Positions 35,723 to 47,897 of a stretch of 64,000 nt of DNA are shown piece by piece. Every line of letters begins with the position of its first letter. Position 1 is the first letter of the stretch. The notes under the pieces are model-generated. The model did no database searches. It had not been told where the DNA came from and saw only the letters and a list, made by a program, of their open reading frames with translations. The stretch is from Rhynchosporium graminicola. Taxonomy: Eukaryota; Ascomycota; Leotiomycetes; Helotiales; Ploettnerulaceae. Position numbers and translations under genes: made by a program. Where the stretch lies: NCBI GenBank assembly GCA_900074885.1, contig FJUW01000035.1:310001-374000 (forward strand), written 5' to 3'.

Positions 35723-36295
35723 ATGTTGATATTGGAACAAGCAGGATCCTTCCTGGCAGTGTACAAGGGTAACAACCAAGGTAGTAACCCCAGTACTGCC
35801 AGGAAGACAAAGTCGTTGCAAGAATTGGTGGCCTCTGGTCGAAATTTTTGAATCAGGTACGTCGTGTGTCTCTGTTTCTGCCCGCTTCGCATAAAGACGC
35901 AAGTGCAACGAGAGTCCTGGTTCGAATTCACCTCTCTGAGCTTTCCATCGCATTCCCTAGCCCATCTCCATGTACAATGGAGACTAGCCTAGGTCGGCTG
36001 TCTTCCACGCACGTCTATCGACGAAAGCTCTGCCGCCGGACAGCGATGCTAAGCGAGATAAACATTCGAGGTCAGGCCAAGTTGGCTCCACTCTTATCCC
36101 AACCCCCAAGTTCTCGTCATTCAAGCTCGTACAAATCAGCCTTTGTTATTACTCTGCACGTCCAATCTTCAACAATCACTCACTGACAACTTCCAACCAG
36201 CATTGCTTTGTTGATAGATCTCTCGATCTTGTCCCTCTCCAGCCTACCATACACACATAAAAACTCACTACCAATCTTTGTCAAGATCAGAGACT

Positions 36296-37386
36296 ATGTC
36301 AGCTAATCTTAACAACACCCGAGGTGGAGGATTCCAGCAGGGACGGGGAGTCCAGCGGGGAGGGGGACTCCAGCGAGGAGGAGGAATGCAGCGAGGAGGA
36401 GCAGTGCAGGGAGGGGGAGCAATGCAGCGAGGAGGAGAGGGATTTGCCGGCCGACGCAATGGAGGTCGTCCTCGTGCTAATTCCGTCGGTTCCAACACCG
36501 GAACTGGCAATTCTGCACAGCCTTGGGGCTTGATGGGGGACAACAGGCCACCAACCCCTAGTGAAGGTCGTGCGCAGGTAGGAGTTCCATTCCTTTTCGT
36601 TGTGTCCAGATGTACTAATAGTTGCAAGATCTACCAAAGAGTAGGACCAACCGAGCAGCAGCGAACTCGCTCGTATGATAATGGCACCTCGCTGACCTTT
36701 GGACCGAATGTAAGCATAAACAGACCTTCTAAAGTCACAGAACAAAAATCTGACATTCAAAACAGGACCTCCTTGCTGAGCCAATTCCTGGTGGCAGTTT
36801 CGATCAGCAGTTTCTCGAGATCAACGCTGCTGTCCGAGACCTCCAAGTAAACAATGCCCAGGGAGCTCTTTCTGCCAACACCATTCCGGCCGGCAATAAC
36901 GCCGTGCATGCTGATTTCCGGATGCATTTTCCACCACCGCAGCAATTGCGTGCAGCCCAGTATCCGGATGGCACTGTTTATAACGTGGTACTAAGCCGTA
37001 TGGCCTCTGTGGAAGTACTTCCACATGTCAGAAGTTTGGTTCGCCACATGTCAGATGCACCTGGTGAGGCCCATCCTGGCGACACAGTCGACACCAGGCA
37101 CGGAGACAATCGCGGCCAACTCATTGTTGGTAATGTCCCAAGAAGAATTGGCGACATTGCAAACCATAATCAAGCGTATGTATCCCTCATCCTGGATCTT
37201 CCTCAGACCCACAATCACAATGTCACAAACAGATTTACTGACATGCCTAGTAGAATCACCGCAACAGGCACCTCCCAGGTGAATGCTCCTCTTCCTGGTC
37301 CCCGACCAAATACGGGTAGGTTCGAAGATTCCAGCCTCTCGAGAATCATCCGAGAGCAAGACCAGACGAGAGAGAGACGGCAGTAA
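36296..37386 (+). CDS. RGG/Gln-rich protein of unknown family
   Basis: Four exons by my reading, 36296-36577, 36629-36709, 36766-37175 and 37233-37386, 308 residues; all introns are 51-57 nt, GT-AG and phase-consistent, the first with a CTAAT branch point. The N-terminus (residues 5-60) is a run of about nine imperfect (G)xQRGGG/MQRGG repeats with Arg-Gly boxes, the pattern of RNA-binding, disorder-prone RGG proteins. The rest has PGGSFDQQFLEINAAVRD, a Pro/Gln patch (FPPPQQLRAAQYPDG) and GNVPRRIGDIANHNQ, with no domain I recognise. No membrane segment. It sits at the right edge of the degenerate field yet keeps clean splicing, which argues that it is a real gene. A nucleic-acid role is inference from composition alone. 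Confidence 0.65.
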
Positions 37387-38430
37387 ATCGGGGTGATGAA
37401 ATGAAAGCAGTGTAGATATGAGATAAGAAATAATACAAAAATTGTAGAGTAGAAAAACACCTCAGACGTAGTGAACATGACCAATGACTCAGCGAGCATC
37501 ATACTTTGACAGATATCATTTGATGGACGGCAATCGAAGATAGATGGCAGCGAGAATCAAAAAACTATTGCCTACTTGGCTCGACGCTGAAATGTCCTTA
37601 TTAAAACTCAATCGTATGCCATGTACAAATTTAAGGACTTTGCTCAAAACTGCTCGAACTAAGATCAAGGTCAGCATAATTCAGACGTTATTGAAGAGCC
37701 TGAGGAGATTAATACTCGAGTGGAAAGTCATAGATGCGGAGTAACTAAGAGCTCGAGTCCTCTTCGATCCCCTCCTGAGTCTAACTAAATTCATGTCGAT
37801 ATATAACGACGCTAACAAGATCTGCTTGGATCAAGATTAGAATGTAAGCAAAAGTCATATGGGATTTTGAGGACATTATAAATATGGCAACAATCCTGTA
37901 GAAAGTTCTCTTTCGAATGCCGCTTAGAGGCTCAAGCATATTATCAGCCGCCGGGAAGTCATTGATTAAACGTCGTTCAAAAGACATTTGAGAGTTTGAG
38001 CTTATTATCAAGATCTGCTTGTGACAAGGCTAGAATCACTATAACGTCATTTAAAGGTCTAAGAGTGACCAATCGCAATTTAAATGTCTTTCAAATATTA
38101 TCAAGGGGTTTGAGAACAAATTCAGTAGATCGGAAATTCGTGAATTGGTACTTGTCAAATGTCATTCAGAAAGTTGAAGACGTTACTAAGAAGGGTAAGA
38201 AAGTCGCGGATACAGTTACAGTAGAGTCATTGAGAACCTGAGACATGTTTCATGTTTTTAGCAAACGACTTTCAAAGTCATTCGAAAAATTAGAGACGCT
38301 GGTAGTAAAGTTGGAAAAGTCGTAGGTGGACGGACTGACGTTGAAATTCACACTAGCCAAAGATCACATTACATCGCGTATATTAGGCGTCTCCCACCAA
38401 ATATATAAGCATACGACATAATAAAACACG
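37387..38430. other. Intergenic with degenerate repeat field
   Basis: About 1 kb upstream of HUS1. It is AT-rich and contains the repeated blocks listed at 37812-38300. No gene was recognised. Confidence 0.5.
37812..38320. repeat. Short degenerate repeats upstream of HUS1
   Basis: ACAAGATCTGCTTGGATCAA (37815) recurs as TCAAGATCTGCTTGTGACAA (38009), about 194 bp later, each followed by a similar TAGAAT block. Interspersed are many variants of TTCAAAnGTCATT and TTTGAGnnC, for example near 37967, 38083 and 38272. The field looks like an eroded tandem array. Confidence 0.5.
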
Positions 38431-39659
38431 ATGAGGTTCAAAACCTCCGTACGAAATATACAAACCTTCACGAGTACGTCGAGAAGAGTCGCAGCGATCG
38501 TGATACCTTACTGATACAGTCCCAGAACTCACAGCTTCCCTCTCCTCTCTCGGAAAGGTAGCCTGGGTACGTCTCGACAACGATGCTGTCCGCTTCACCA
38601 TAATCCCCGAGACAGGCACGCAAGTATGGGCGTAATTCTATCTTCCTTACGATACTGTACAATCGACTCATGCGCCTAGGTCCCTCTCAATCGACTCCAT
38701 CTTCGAAGACTACACCATCCAGTCCGCCGCCCCCAATAACACAATCAACCTCGAGCTCCCCCTCCCACCCCTCCACCGTGCCCTCAAATCCGCCATAAAC
38801 GCCACGTCAGCCTCGATACGGCTCACGAAAAAAGACGGAATCCCTGTTCTGTCACTCACTATAATTACCAACACAATCAGTAGCGGCCACAGCGGACATG
38901 GCTTCCTCAATGGTTCCGCGAACGCGGATCCATTTGGCGATAATGCGTTCAGGGAAGAAAATCTAGATGCCAACATGGGCCGTGATAGAGAAACGATAGT
39001 CACGCAAGATATACCAATTCGTGTTCTTACCGCCGACAGCGTAGAAGGTATCCACGAGCCTCGCGTCAGAGAATCAGATGCGCACATCATTCTTCCCTCC
39101 CTCATTCAACTGAAAGCCATATCCGACCGGTTCACCAAACTCGCCATGTCAACTGGCAACATCCGCCACTCATCCTCTTCTTCCACAGCGCCGAAACTAG
39201 AATTAGCGGCTAATATGCATGGGAGTCTGAAATTGAGTATTAGGACTGATGCGTTGAATGTGGAGAGTGTGTGGACGGGACTTAATAATCCGGAGTTGGA
39301 TCCGAGACAGGTGGAGGAGGGCATGGCAGTGGAGGAACACCCTAGTATGAGATTGAAGGCGATGGGACCAGATGCTTGGAGTACGGTGAGGATTGATGGG
39401 AGGGATTGGGGAAAGGTGCTTAGTGTTGGGAGGTTAGGGGGACGCGTTATTGCTTGTAAGTCTTTTAGTATTGTAGGAATTGAGGCACGGATACTGATGA
39501 CAAATGTAGGTTTCTCAGATGAACATGCGCTGATTCTATACGTCTATCTGTCGAATTACGATGGAGCTGAAGAGTCGGTTTTGACGGTAAGACCTTTCAC
39601 AATGGTTCTTGTGAAGTGCTAATTCTTTGCAGTACTACATCTCTTCTTTCAGTATATGA
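38431..39659 (+). CDS. HUS1: Checkpoint clamp subunit Hus1
   Basis: Five exons, 38431-38473, 38526-38631, 38680-39455, 39510-39586 and 39633-39659, 342 residues. Hus1 is one subunit of the Rad9-Rad1-Hus1 (9-1-1) PCNA-like ring loaded at damaged DNA to activate the ATR/Mec1 checkpoint. The family N-terminus MRFKTSVRNIQTFTKL is completed by splicing, followed by GKVAWVRLDNDAVRFTIIPE, IFEDYTIQS, LPPLHRALKSA, RLTKKDGIPVL, DIPIRVLTA, PSLIQLKAISDRFTKL, and the closing IRTDALNVESVW and ILYVYLSN strands. All intron phases fit. The last coding exon is only 27 nt including the stop. Probably nuclear. The gene appears intact. Confidence 0.93.
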
Positions 39660-40062
39660 GGATTTATGGTGACGATAAATGGCTTTAGCGATGGTGTTAG
39701 GCGTTCGATACCTTGAAATGTGCTTTGCACTAGCTAGAAGATACATGGGGCGAGGAAGAGCATATTTTGGGTGATGAACTGCACTCAAGCACGTAGATTC
39801 CCAAGTTTTCATATGCTTGCTACACTACTTTGATATTGCATTTAACGAAAATACTTGATCAGGGTGCCGAAATCATCAAAATGATACTATTCAGATGGAA
39901 CATTTTAACGTGCATTGCATTCATCTGGGGTATTTGGTGTCTTGCACAAACCTCCCCACTCGCCCCTTTACTGAGCCTAGGTGCCAAAATCTAATCATAG
40001 CTCATCTGACTCGACCTCCTCACACTTAATCCCCATTTCCACGTCCCTAAGTAGAGTCTAGC
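39660..40062. other. Intergenic between convergent genes
   Basis: 403 bp between the HUS1 and LAA1 stop codons; 3' UTR sequence expected and nothing else seen. Confidence 0.55.
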
Positions 40063-43000
40063 TCAGCCCCCAAAATCCATTCTCAGTGCAATAGTCGGCT
40101 CCTTCCCACTGTCTTCATTCGTCACCTTACCTACACTACCCTCGCTCTGTCTCCCCTTCAAAATAACACTCTCCATAAACCCTTTCTGCTCAACACTCAT
40201 GCCCCCCACCACTCCCCTGAAAGCACCCTGATCACTTCCCGCCAAATCCAGCAGTCTAGCACTCGTCTCCTGATACACTCCTTTCCCTTCGTTATTAGCG
40301 CGGCTAAGAAGCATTGGTACGATGACCGACATAGCGATCGCTTTTTGTGGGGAAGGTAAGGTGGTGGTGTAAAGTGTCAGAGCATGTGTTACAAGAGATC
40401 GTGCGTTTTCTGGGTCTTCGATGTTGGTCGCTGTAGTGAAGGAGATGAGACGTGGGAGAAGGTAGCGGGTTATGCTTTGGTCTGCGGGCGTCTTTGGAGA
40501 TTGGAGGACGAGCGTGCGGATACACCCTGCTGCGACTTTGGCGGTCTATTTCTGATTATTAGCTTCTACTCGAGTGGTTTGAGGAAGGGTATGGAGAAGG
40601 AGGAGGAGGCAAAGACGTACCATGCGATCACTTAGACAGTCAATAACTTCGTCTAAGAAGCGCGTAACGAGCGGCTCGCTGGCTGACATGTAATTGACAC
40701 CACTAGTAAGAAGGAGCGTTGAAGCCAGAAGTGCATTCTTCACACACGGCAGACTCGATTCCGATTCCCGCTTCTGGGCATGCAAATAAATAGACAAGAA
40801 TCTCGTGAGACATCCCTGAACTTGCATGACATTTGCATCTGGTTTTCCTTTCTTCGTCGCAGGAGAGATGCTCGCCATGAATCGCTTGAGAATGGGAAGT
40901 GACTGAGGAACAACCACTGCTTGACAGTTTGCTGTTCCGAGAATAGTGGCGAAGATGTGGATAATGCAGGCATGGAGGTCTGTTTTGATTATTGAGGGGA
41001 AGACTTCTGCTGCATCGACCAGAGCGTTGAGAGATGTGCGCACGAGACTGACTGCTTCGTCGGTCAGTTGATGGCGAGCTGCTTGTTTCACCTCGGTTAG
41101 ATTTGGTAGGAGACCGGCTAGGACGAGAACGATGATGCGGGTAAGCTCGAAAAGCTGTTCGATATCTTCGGATAGATCATCGCTCTCTTTATCATCGGCT
41201 TTCGTTGCTGAAGGATGGGCTATACATAGTCCTCTGGCGATGTGGACAATCACGCCTTGGACATCTAAGCCTTCCGTCAGGACGAGTCGGTCCAGCAAAT
41301 CCATAGTTTCGGAAAAGATTGCTTCTCTATAGATTGCGTGGCCTGAGACGCTTGGGTGAAGGATCTTCTTGAGAGCTTGCAGAATTCCTAGAGTCTGCTC
41401 TTTGGTAGCTAGAGCTTCACTTCCGGGCCGAGCCACGAGTGCCTCAAAAGCGATTCCGAACAAGACGAAGAAGAAAGCGACAGGCTCATCTCTGTAGTTG
41501 ATATCGCTTCCCTTCGAATGTCCGTTAGTAGTCGGTGCATCAGTATCCTTGCCATCAAGGGCATCAAAGACAAACTCGCTATCTTGTTCGATGAGACTCG
41601 CGATGGCGTCAACCAGCTTCAGCCATGACTCCTGATAGAACTTTAACAGCGTCTCACGGTTCAGGGCGGAGTAGATCGTGTCCAGACTACCCGATAAAGA
41701 TGGAGGGCCGAGACTCATACTGATGTCAGGCTCGAACCTGAGACGTGCAAATTCTCTCAAAGAAGCCAGCCAGAGGGGTGTCAAGGTACCGATGTATGGC
41801 TTCAGCACATCAACCAGGTATAGTTGCTCTGTGCTAGCAACCTGTAGTTCGGCCCAGCCAGAAAAAACAGCCATCTTGACCATAACCTGGGCATTGGAGC
41901 TGAGACCTTTAAGATCACCGATGGATTGCACCTCCGATTCCGAAGAGAAGTTCTCGAGAGCGGTGACCAAAGTCTTGAGAATACGGCCCATTCGATCGAC
42001 ATCTGTCACAATACCTGTAGCAATGAACGCTGCACACACATTTACAGCTTCTGATGCCAGCTCAGGCGAGGAGTCAGCAGCAAATGCTGGAGTAAGTGCC
42101 GAGCTGATTTGAGCTTGGTATTGCTCCAACAGTGGCGCCTCAGCAAAGTCAGGATCGGGCGTCTTGCCAAACATCTTGAGAATAGCATCGATAATTTTGA
42201 GACCCCATACTCGAAGCTCGACCACATTCGAAGTCGAGGCCGAGAAAGCCATGCGAATGACATCTGCAATCTTTCGTTGGAGAGCCATTTCTGCTGCGGT
42301 TGGCTCTTCTGCATCAGGTGGAGTTGCTTTGCTGACAATGGCGAACATCTCGGCCAAGCAGCTCATGGCAAATGTACGAACTTGCCATCTCAAAGGTTCC
42401 TGTCCAGATGTGGCAGCATTAGCTCCGTCGTCCTTCGCGCCAGCACCGGCAGCAAAGCCAGCAACTTCCTCGTCTTGGAGGTCAGGCATGCCACTGGCCT
42501 TTATAGAGGGTGCAGATGTCTCCGCGACTTTTGGTCTGGTCATCGTCAAGACATTTTGACACCTTTGCAGCCATCGCGCCGTGTCACTTAGGCATGATTG
42601 TTTCAGCCAATTTCGGATGAGATTCCTGATACCATCATGACTTGGTGCAGAGTCCAGTACCAACCACAGTTGATCCTCGAATCCAGTCTCGGCAGCCTTT
42701 ACCACGTCTTCCGAATTTCGCTTCATTAAATTATAAAGCCCATCAATGGCAATGTCTCGGAAATCTGGATATTCGGAGCTGAGGTTTTTCTGCAGAAGAG
42801 TGACGTAGTCTATGAAGACCATATGTCCAGGTGCGTACAATGCGACATGCTCAAGACATCGAAGACTGCCCCCTTGAACCAAAGTACTGTCCTCCTCTTG
42901 GATTTGGCTCACAAGCGTTAGAATAAGTTCTCGAGGCTTCGCCATATCTTGAAGGTCAGGTCCTAGCACATTGACCAGAGAGTCGATACATCGTGCAATC

Positions 43001-46000
43001 ACGACTGTCGTTGACATTTCCAGTTCCAGATTTGAATTCACAGCAGAAGCAACCTCCTGATTATGAGTATACCCAACATAAAGCTGGCCAACAATGCCAA
43101 GTGTGCTCGTAACATAGCCAGAGAAATTCAGTCCTGCAGAATCTGCAACACCCGACAGTGCTGCCAGTGCCCAAAAATGTACAGTAGGATGCGGATCGTT
43201 GCAAAGCGACATGAGAATACCAAGAATGGTCTTGAGATGAAAGCCAGCTGCCATACTTCCAACTTGAGCATGAATTGATCCGAGAGCCATCGCGCAGCCA
43301 GCTCTAGCACAGGGTTCACGATTGCCGACAATAGTATTGATGAGGTACTTGATCTCTCCATTTGTGAATGAATTCCCCGAGCTGTTACAGAGTCGAGCTA
43401 GGGCTTCGTATCCAATACTTCGCACGTACTGATCGGGATGGATGACAAATACATGCAGTATTTCTTGCATGAGCTTTTCCACAGCCGGGCTTGTGATATC
43501 GCCTGCCGGTGACTGTGTCTCTTTGACAGCAACTTTGAGCGTACTGAAGAGAGCAGTGGCAATATTGACGTTCATCGCCGCTTTGCGACCAGGATCTCGC
43601 TGCAAAGAACTAGCAGAGAGGAATGTTGCCACTTGCTCCAGAATACTTTCTTGAATCTTGGGCGGCGTCAGTGGAAACGCGATGGCAAACAACTTGATTG
43701 CTATGTTGACGACTTCTGTAGCTGGCGGGTCTGGCATGGCATCCAAATTTCCAAGATCTCCCAGATAGAGAGCAAGTGAGTCGTGTTCTAGCGAGCTACA
43801 TATGGGAGAGAGCATGACTTTCGAAATGGAACTATCAGAGCCAGTCTCTTGCATCCAGTCTTCCAGGGTATCGCTCTCATGCTGGCCAGTCAAACTTTGA
43901 ACCTTGAAGCCTGATACGAGGCCGGTGACACCAAAACCACAATTGTCGCCGACATCCCAGACGGTCTCAAAATTGCCGGCAGAACTGGCGATTGACGTAC
44001 TTAAAGAACTCGGGGTATAATTCTCTGGATCCGCGAAGAATGACACGGCAAGTGTAAGCAGATTGGACTGTAACAAAGCTTCACTTCCTCCTGCAGGACT
44101 GAGATTGACCAATTTCGCGTAGCACTGCAGCACTCGTCGTTGGACCATGAGATCTAAATCATGAAGTTGTAAAGACGGGAACAGCCGCTGGCTTATATCT
44201 TCTGACATCTTCTTTAGCGGCAGACTTTTAAGAAAAGCTGTCGTATTCTGCAGCATAGCAGCAATGCGCTTCGACACATCCACAGTCAACAGCCTGCTAT
44301 TAAACTGAAGAAATGCTAAAATAGAGCCCAGAGCACACTCCCGCACGTGCGTGAGGAATGAGGACTCAAGGTAGCTGCGCTGCGAAGTATTGTCCTTCGC
44401 TAGAGGTTTAGGGAGGGCGTTCTTCCACAGTAGTAGAAGCTGCGAAAGATGAATCTTGACAAAGTTGGGTCCTAGTGACATGAGACCTCCTATCAGAATC
44501 CAAGCGACTTGTATCTGGGTACTGGATATCCGTAATTCGGACTTGCTGGATGATTTTAAAAGTCCCGTGGCGAGTGAAAGTACACGACTGTTGACATCAA
44601 CAGATCCGTAGAGCGGTTGAAGAGGGGCTGTGCTAATCATCGCAGACAGGCCATTTGCATATCCTACACATCGTCTGGGGGAATTTCTCCCTGTTGTGAG
44701 GAGTGTCAATTCTCGGTTTACACTATTCATACATATCGTGAGACACGGCAGAAGTTGCTGTGGACACGCCAAAGTGAAGGTTCGTAAGCAATAAGATGTA
44801 TAAACCTGAACCGTGTAACTCGGGTGCTGGAGAACTTGCAATAAGCCGTCTCGACAACTATCCGAAAAGGTGTTAGAGGCAGATCCGAGTGTCTTGATCA
44901 ACGAGGTGAGCGCACTCAGGACCGCAATCAAAGAGTACTTTCCTGGTTCTGGTCGCTCCTTAATAACTTGCGGGTAGTTCTTCAGAATATCGTTGATCAG
45001 CGACTTTGCTGCATCTATCTGACCAGGTTGCCCCAGGATAGACTGTCCTATTACGTCCTCTAGAATGATCTGGACGAAGCGCCGGGTGGCAAGGAATCGA
45101 TATCGGTTGCTAGTGATATTCGGATGGCTCAAAACATCGATAGTCAAGCTATCCACGATTTTCATGTACATCGCCTCAACATTCCGCTCGCTCAAGCTCT
45201 TAAAGATGCGGGTGTAGCACACTGCGATGCCTGCCCTAGCCCTATTACTGGTCGAGCTTTTAATGTAGAAAGTCGAAAGCTGCCTTAAGATTTCTGGCAA
45301 TGTGAGAACCAGAATATGGCTCTTTTTTGGTCCTGGACTTTCCGGTCTCTGAATCTCCTCGTCGTCATCTAGTTTCTTCGTATTCGTCCTCTTAATCTTC
45401 TTGATCTTGGGCATTTGACTTTCTAAAGCTGGGTCATCCGAATGACTCTTGACCATAGCCTCAGCTAGACATTCCGCCGCAGCTTGCCGTACCACAGGAC
45501 TCGACGAATCTATGGTTTTGAAAAGTGTTGACTTCAAATTGTCGAAATCGCTAGAATTGTCGAAATAAGGCGTACATTTCACAAAAAGCTTCAAGCATTG
45601 ACAAGCCGCAACCTGTACCAGAGCAGACCTGTCAGTCGGTGCATAAGTCCTAGCCTGTTTCCAGACGTCCTTCGCGATATTGTCGTCCATGCTTCCTCCT
45701 ATCATCTTGGCCACCTTTCCCAGAGCTTTAAAAATAGCAGCCCTCAATCCAGCATTACTCGTGGCTGGCTTCAACAGCTTCAGCAGTGCCGAACATGCGA
45801 GAGGGTGCAATCCAATGGCACTGTCCCCAGCGGCAGCAAAAACATCTCCCAGGCAGTATACGGCCGCGTGCTTAGTCCTTAAATCAGCTTCCGTTTTCGC
45901 CTTCCCACTGCTAATGATATTGACGAAATCGTTTACAGACTCAAATAGCAGTTTCCTATCTCCCTTTCCCAGAATGTGCCCAAAACATCTTCCCAGATTG

Positions 46001-46281
46001 TTCCTTATAACTCTCGTAGGGGGCGGGGCGGAAAGATTGAGGATTTGCATGAGCTCTCTCTTAAGGTATAGTTGCTGGGCGGTACAATCGTCTGGCTCCA
46101 AGCTTGCGACATGTTTCGTAAGAGTTGAGACGAAAGTTAGGAGGTAGATATCTTGTTGTTCAGAGGGTAGGGCTTGAAGCTTCTTGACGTCGAGTTCGGG
46201 GTTCGAGGAAGGCTCACGCGGTGGGGGAGCTTGAGCCTCACTGGCGCCATAGTGGGAACTTGGGCGTGGAGTTGAGGACAT
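40063..46281 (-). CDS. LAA1: Laa1 / HEATR5-like HEAT-repeat protein
   Basis: One very long exon (46281-40621), one 75-nt intron (40620-40546) and a final exon to 40063 make about 2047 residues. I take the Met of MSSTPRPSSHYGASEAQ as start, because the longer frame upstream (to 46410) does not look conserved. The whole chain is alpha-helical HEAT repeats, with family landmarks RNNLGRCFGHILGKGDRKLLF near the N-terminus, GLRAAIFKALGKVAKMIGG, and NREPCARAGCAMALGSIHAQ in the middle. Laa1 binds the AP-1 clathrin adaptor and helps its localisation at the trans-Golgi/endosome; HEATR5A/B are the animal counterparts. It is divergent from the TACO1-like gene with 284 bp between starts. No lesions were seen across nearly 6 kb of open frame. 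Confidence 0.9.
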
Positions 46282-46565
46282 TGACACGTCGATGAAGGAG
46301 GAAGAGAGAGGTAGACCTGTGAAGTTGGTAAGAGTTAGGATTTGGACATCTACTCGGATTCGAGGCTCTGGATAATAGTCTGCTTCCCCGGACCAGACGA
46401 GGCCACTCAACCTTGCGTCTTTGGCTCGACAAATCAGGGGTCAGTTTTTTGACTCCGGCAAAGCTCCGGGGGAACTTTATTTTATTCAAGCTTCACTTAC
46501 AACTTCGGATTTCACATGTCCCTACAGCACCTCAAACTTACTCCTAATCGCAAAAATCTACTACA
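46282..46565. promoter_or_regulatory. Divergent promoter, LAA1 / TACO1-like
   Basis: 284 bp separates the two start codons; both core promoters and 5' UTRs must fit here. No specific element was identified. Confidence 0.45.
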
Positions 46566-47569
46566 ATGACTACATCATCCAGGGTTTTCCGCCCAATACT
46601 CCGACAAAAAGACTACATCTGTGCCAAATGCCTCTTCTCAAGCACCTCATCCATACATTCCGGTCACAGTAGATGGTCCAAGATCAAGCACGACAAAGGT
46701 GCGGTGGACGCAAAGAAGAATGTTCAACGGTCCCAATTCTCCCGCGAAATAGCATTGGCTTCAAAATGTAACTTTTCCCCTCTTGAAACATTTGATGCCA
46801 TATTAAATACTAATACCAATCATAGTATTCGGTCCAGATGTCACAAATAATTACAGACTAGCAGCCATCATGGCAGCCGCAAAGAAAGGTACTTGAGGGT
46901 AGAGTAGAGACCCTTCCTAATACCAGCATTGTCAGAACACTTACACGCCTGTCAGCTGGTCTTCCCAAAGCACTTCTCGAAGGCGCGATTGCGCGAGGGC
47001 AAGGCAAATCCACATCTGGCGCAGCACTCGAGGCCATCACATTAGAAGTCATCGTTCCCCCGACCGTAGCGATGATAATCGAGAGCGAGACAGACAATCG
47101 CGCGCGGACTCTGATGGATCTACGGCTTATTATTAAGAAACATGGAGGCAGTGTGACGCCAACAGGATATCTGTTCCAGAAAAAAGGGCGTATAGCATTC
47201 GAAGCAGACGAAATGAAGACCGCTGACGAGGTGTTGGACGCTGCGATCGAAGCCGGAGCGGAAGATGTTGAGACAGATGATGGAGGTTCTATTGTGATTT
47301 GGACGGAGCCGAATATGACGACTGCGGCAGCAGATGCGCTGTTCAAGAGTCATGGGTTGAAGGTCGAAAGTGCGGATATTATTTGGGATGCTAATGAGGA
47401 TACAAAGGTTCCTCTTAAGCTTGAGGATTCGGATGCGGTGAAGCGATTGAGTGACCTCATAAGTGAGTTGAGGGATAATACTAATGTACAGGGGATCTAT
47501 GCAAATGTTTCCCAGGGGAATTTATCGGACGAGGTTTGGGAGGAATTGCAGGGGAGTTTGGACGCATAG
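46566..47569 (+). CDS. TACO1/YebC-family mitochondrial translational activator
   Basis: Three exons, 46566-46767, 46826-46888 and 46956-47569, 292 residues. The N-terminus is basic and Ser-rich (SRVFRPILRQKDYICAKC), as expected of a mitochondrial presequence. Then the YebC signature GHSRWSKIKHDKGAVDAKK, NNYRLAAIMAAAKKAGLPK, LEAITLEVIVPP, the ARTLMDLRLIIKKHGG stretch, and domain III with IVIWTEPN. Human TACO1 activates translation of COX1; bacterial YebC proteins act on ribosomes/polyproline translation or as regulators. The small second exon (63 nt) carries the highly conserved central helix. It is convergent with PET100, another respiratory-assembly gene, although such adjacency may be accidental. 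Confidence 0.92.
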
Positions 47570-47897
47570 ACTATCTAGACTGGCTGTACAGAGGAGATGT
47601 ATATTTTGGTAGTATCTTGTACAAGAGTAATAAATGATACCCACGCACCTCTTTTGACAGTCATCCAGCATGGAGTGCTTCCACACAAAGTTCCTAACGC
47701 CCTCAATGCAAATGCCTCCGTCATGCTTGTGTCCTGATAATGGAGCAAAATCACACTTGTCACAAGCAAAACTTCCAATCTTCCAACTCCACCCCTCCCA
47801 ACTTTGATGTCCATCTTCGCCAGACATTCCAGCCTCTTCCCTCCCAGTTCCTTCGCTTAACCTAGCCAGCTCAAGTCAGATCGATCAGATCCCCCTT
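47570..47897. other. Intergenic between convergent genes
   Basis: 328 bp. A minus-strand open frame here encodes a cysteine-containing peptide that overlaps the TACO1-like coding end. I consider it chance; no gene is supported. Confidence 0.5.

Larger units (their letters stand above)
32661..36295. other. Degenerate field of duplicated coding-like modules
   Basis: 3.6 kb with no intact gene model. Protein-like stretches in shifting frames are broken by stops, and at least three families of diverged tandem modules occur (listed separately). The open frame 34583-35002 is the longest uninterrupted piece (139 codons, containing GPFDVFFFLDP) and has no recognisable domain. Read as a decayed tandem array rather than as active genes. 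Confidence 0.5.

Noticed and set aside
35848..35960. GGTTCGAATTC near 35922 as a tRNA T-loop
   Set aside because: No matching acceptor stem, D-arm or anticodon arm could be drawn around it.
29500..36295. A transposable element explaining the degenerate field
   Set aside because: I found no terminal inverted or long terminal repeats, and no transposase, integrase or reverse-transcriptase motifs on either strand; the repeats present are internal and diverged.
46282..46410. N-terminal extension of Laa1 by 43 residues to 46410
   Set aside because: The extra residues do not resemble the family N-terminus, and the Met at 46281 begins a typical low-complexity leader; the extension would also nearly fill the divergent promoter.
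47522..47827. Minus-strand 101-codon frame with several cysteines (CDKCDF...) between the TACO1-like gene and PET100
   Set aside because: It overlaps the end of the TACO1-like coding region, has no signal peptide or known domain, and lies where two 3' UTRs converge.
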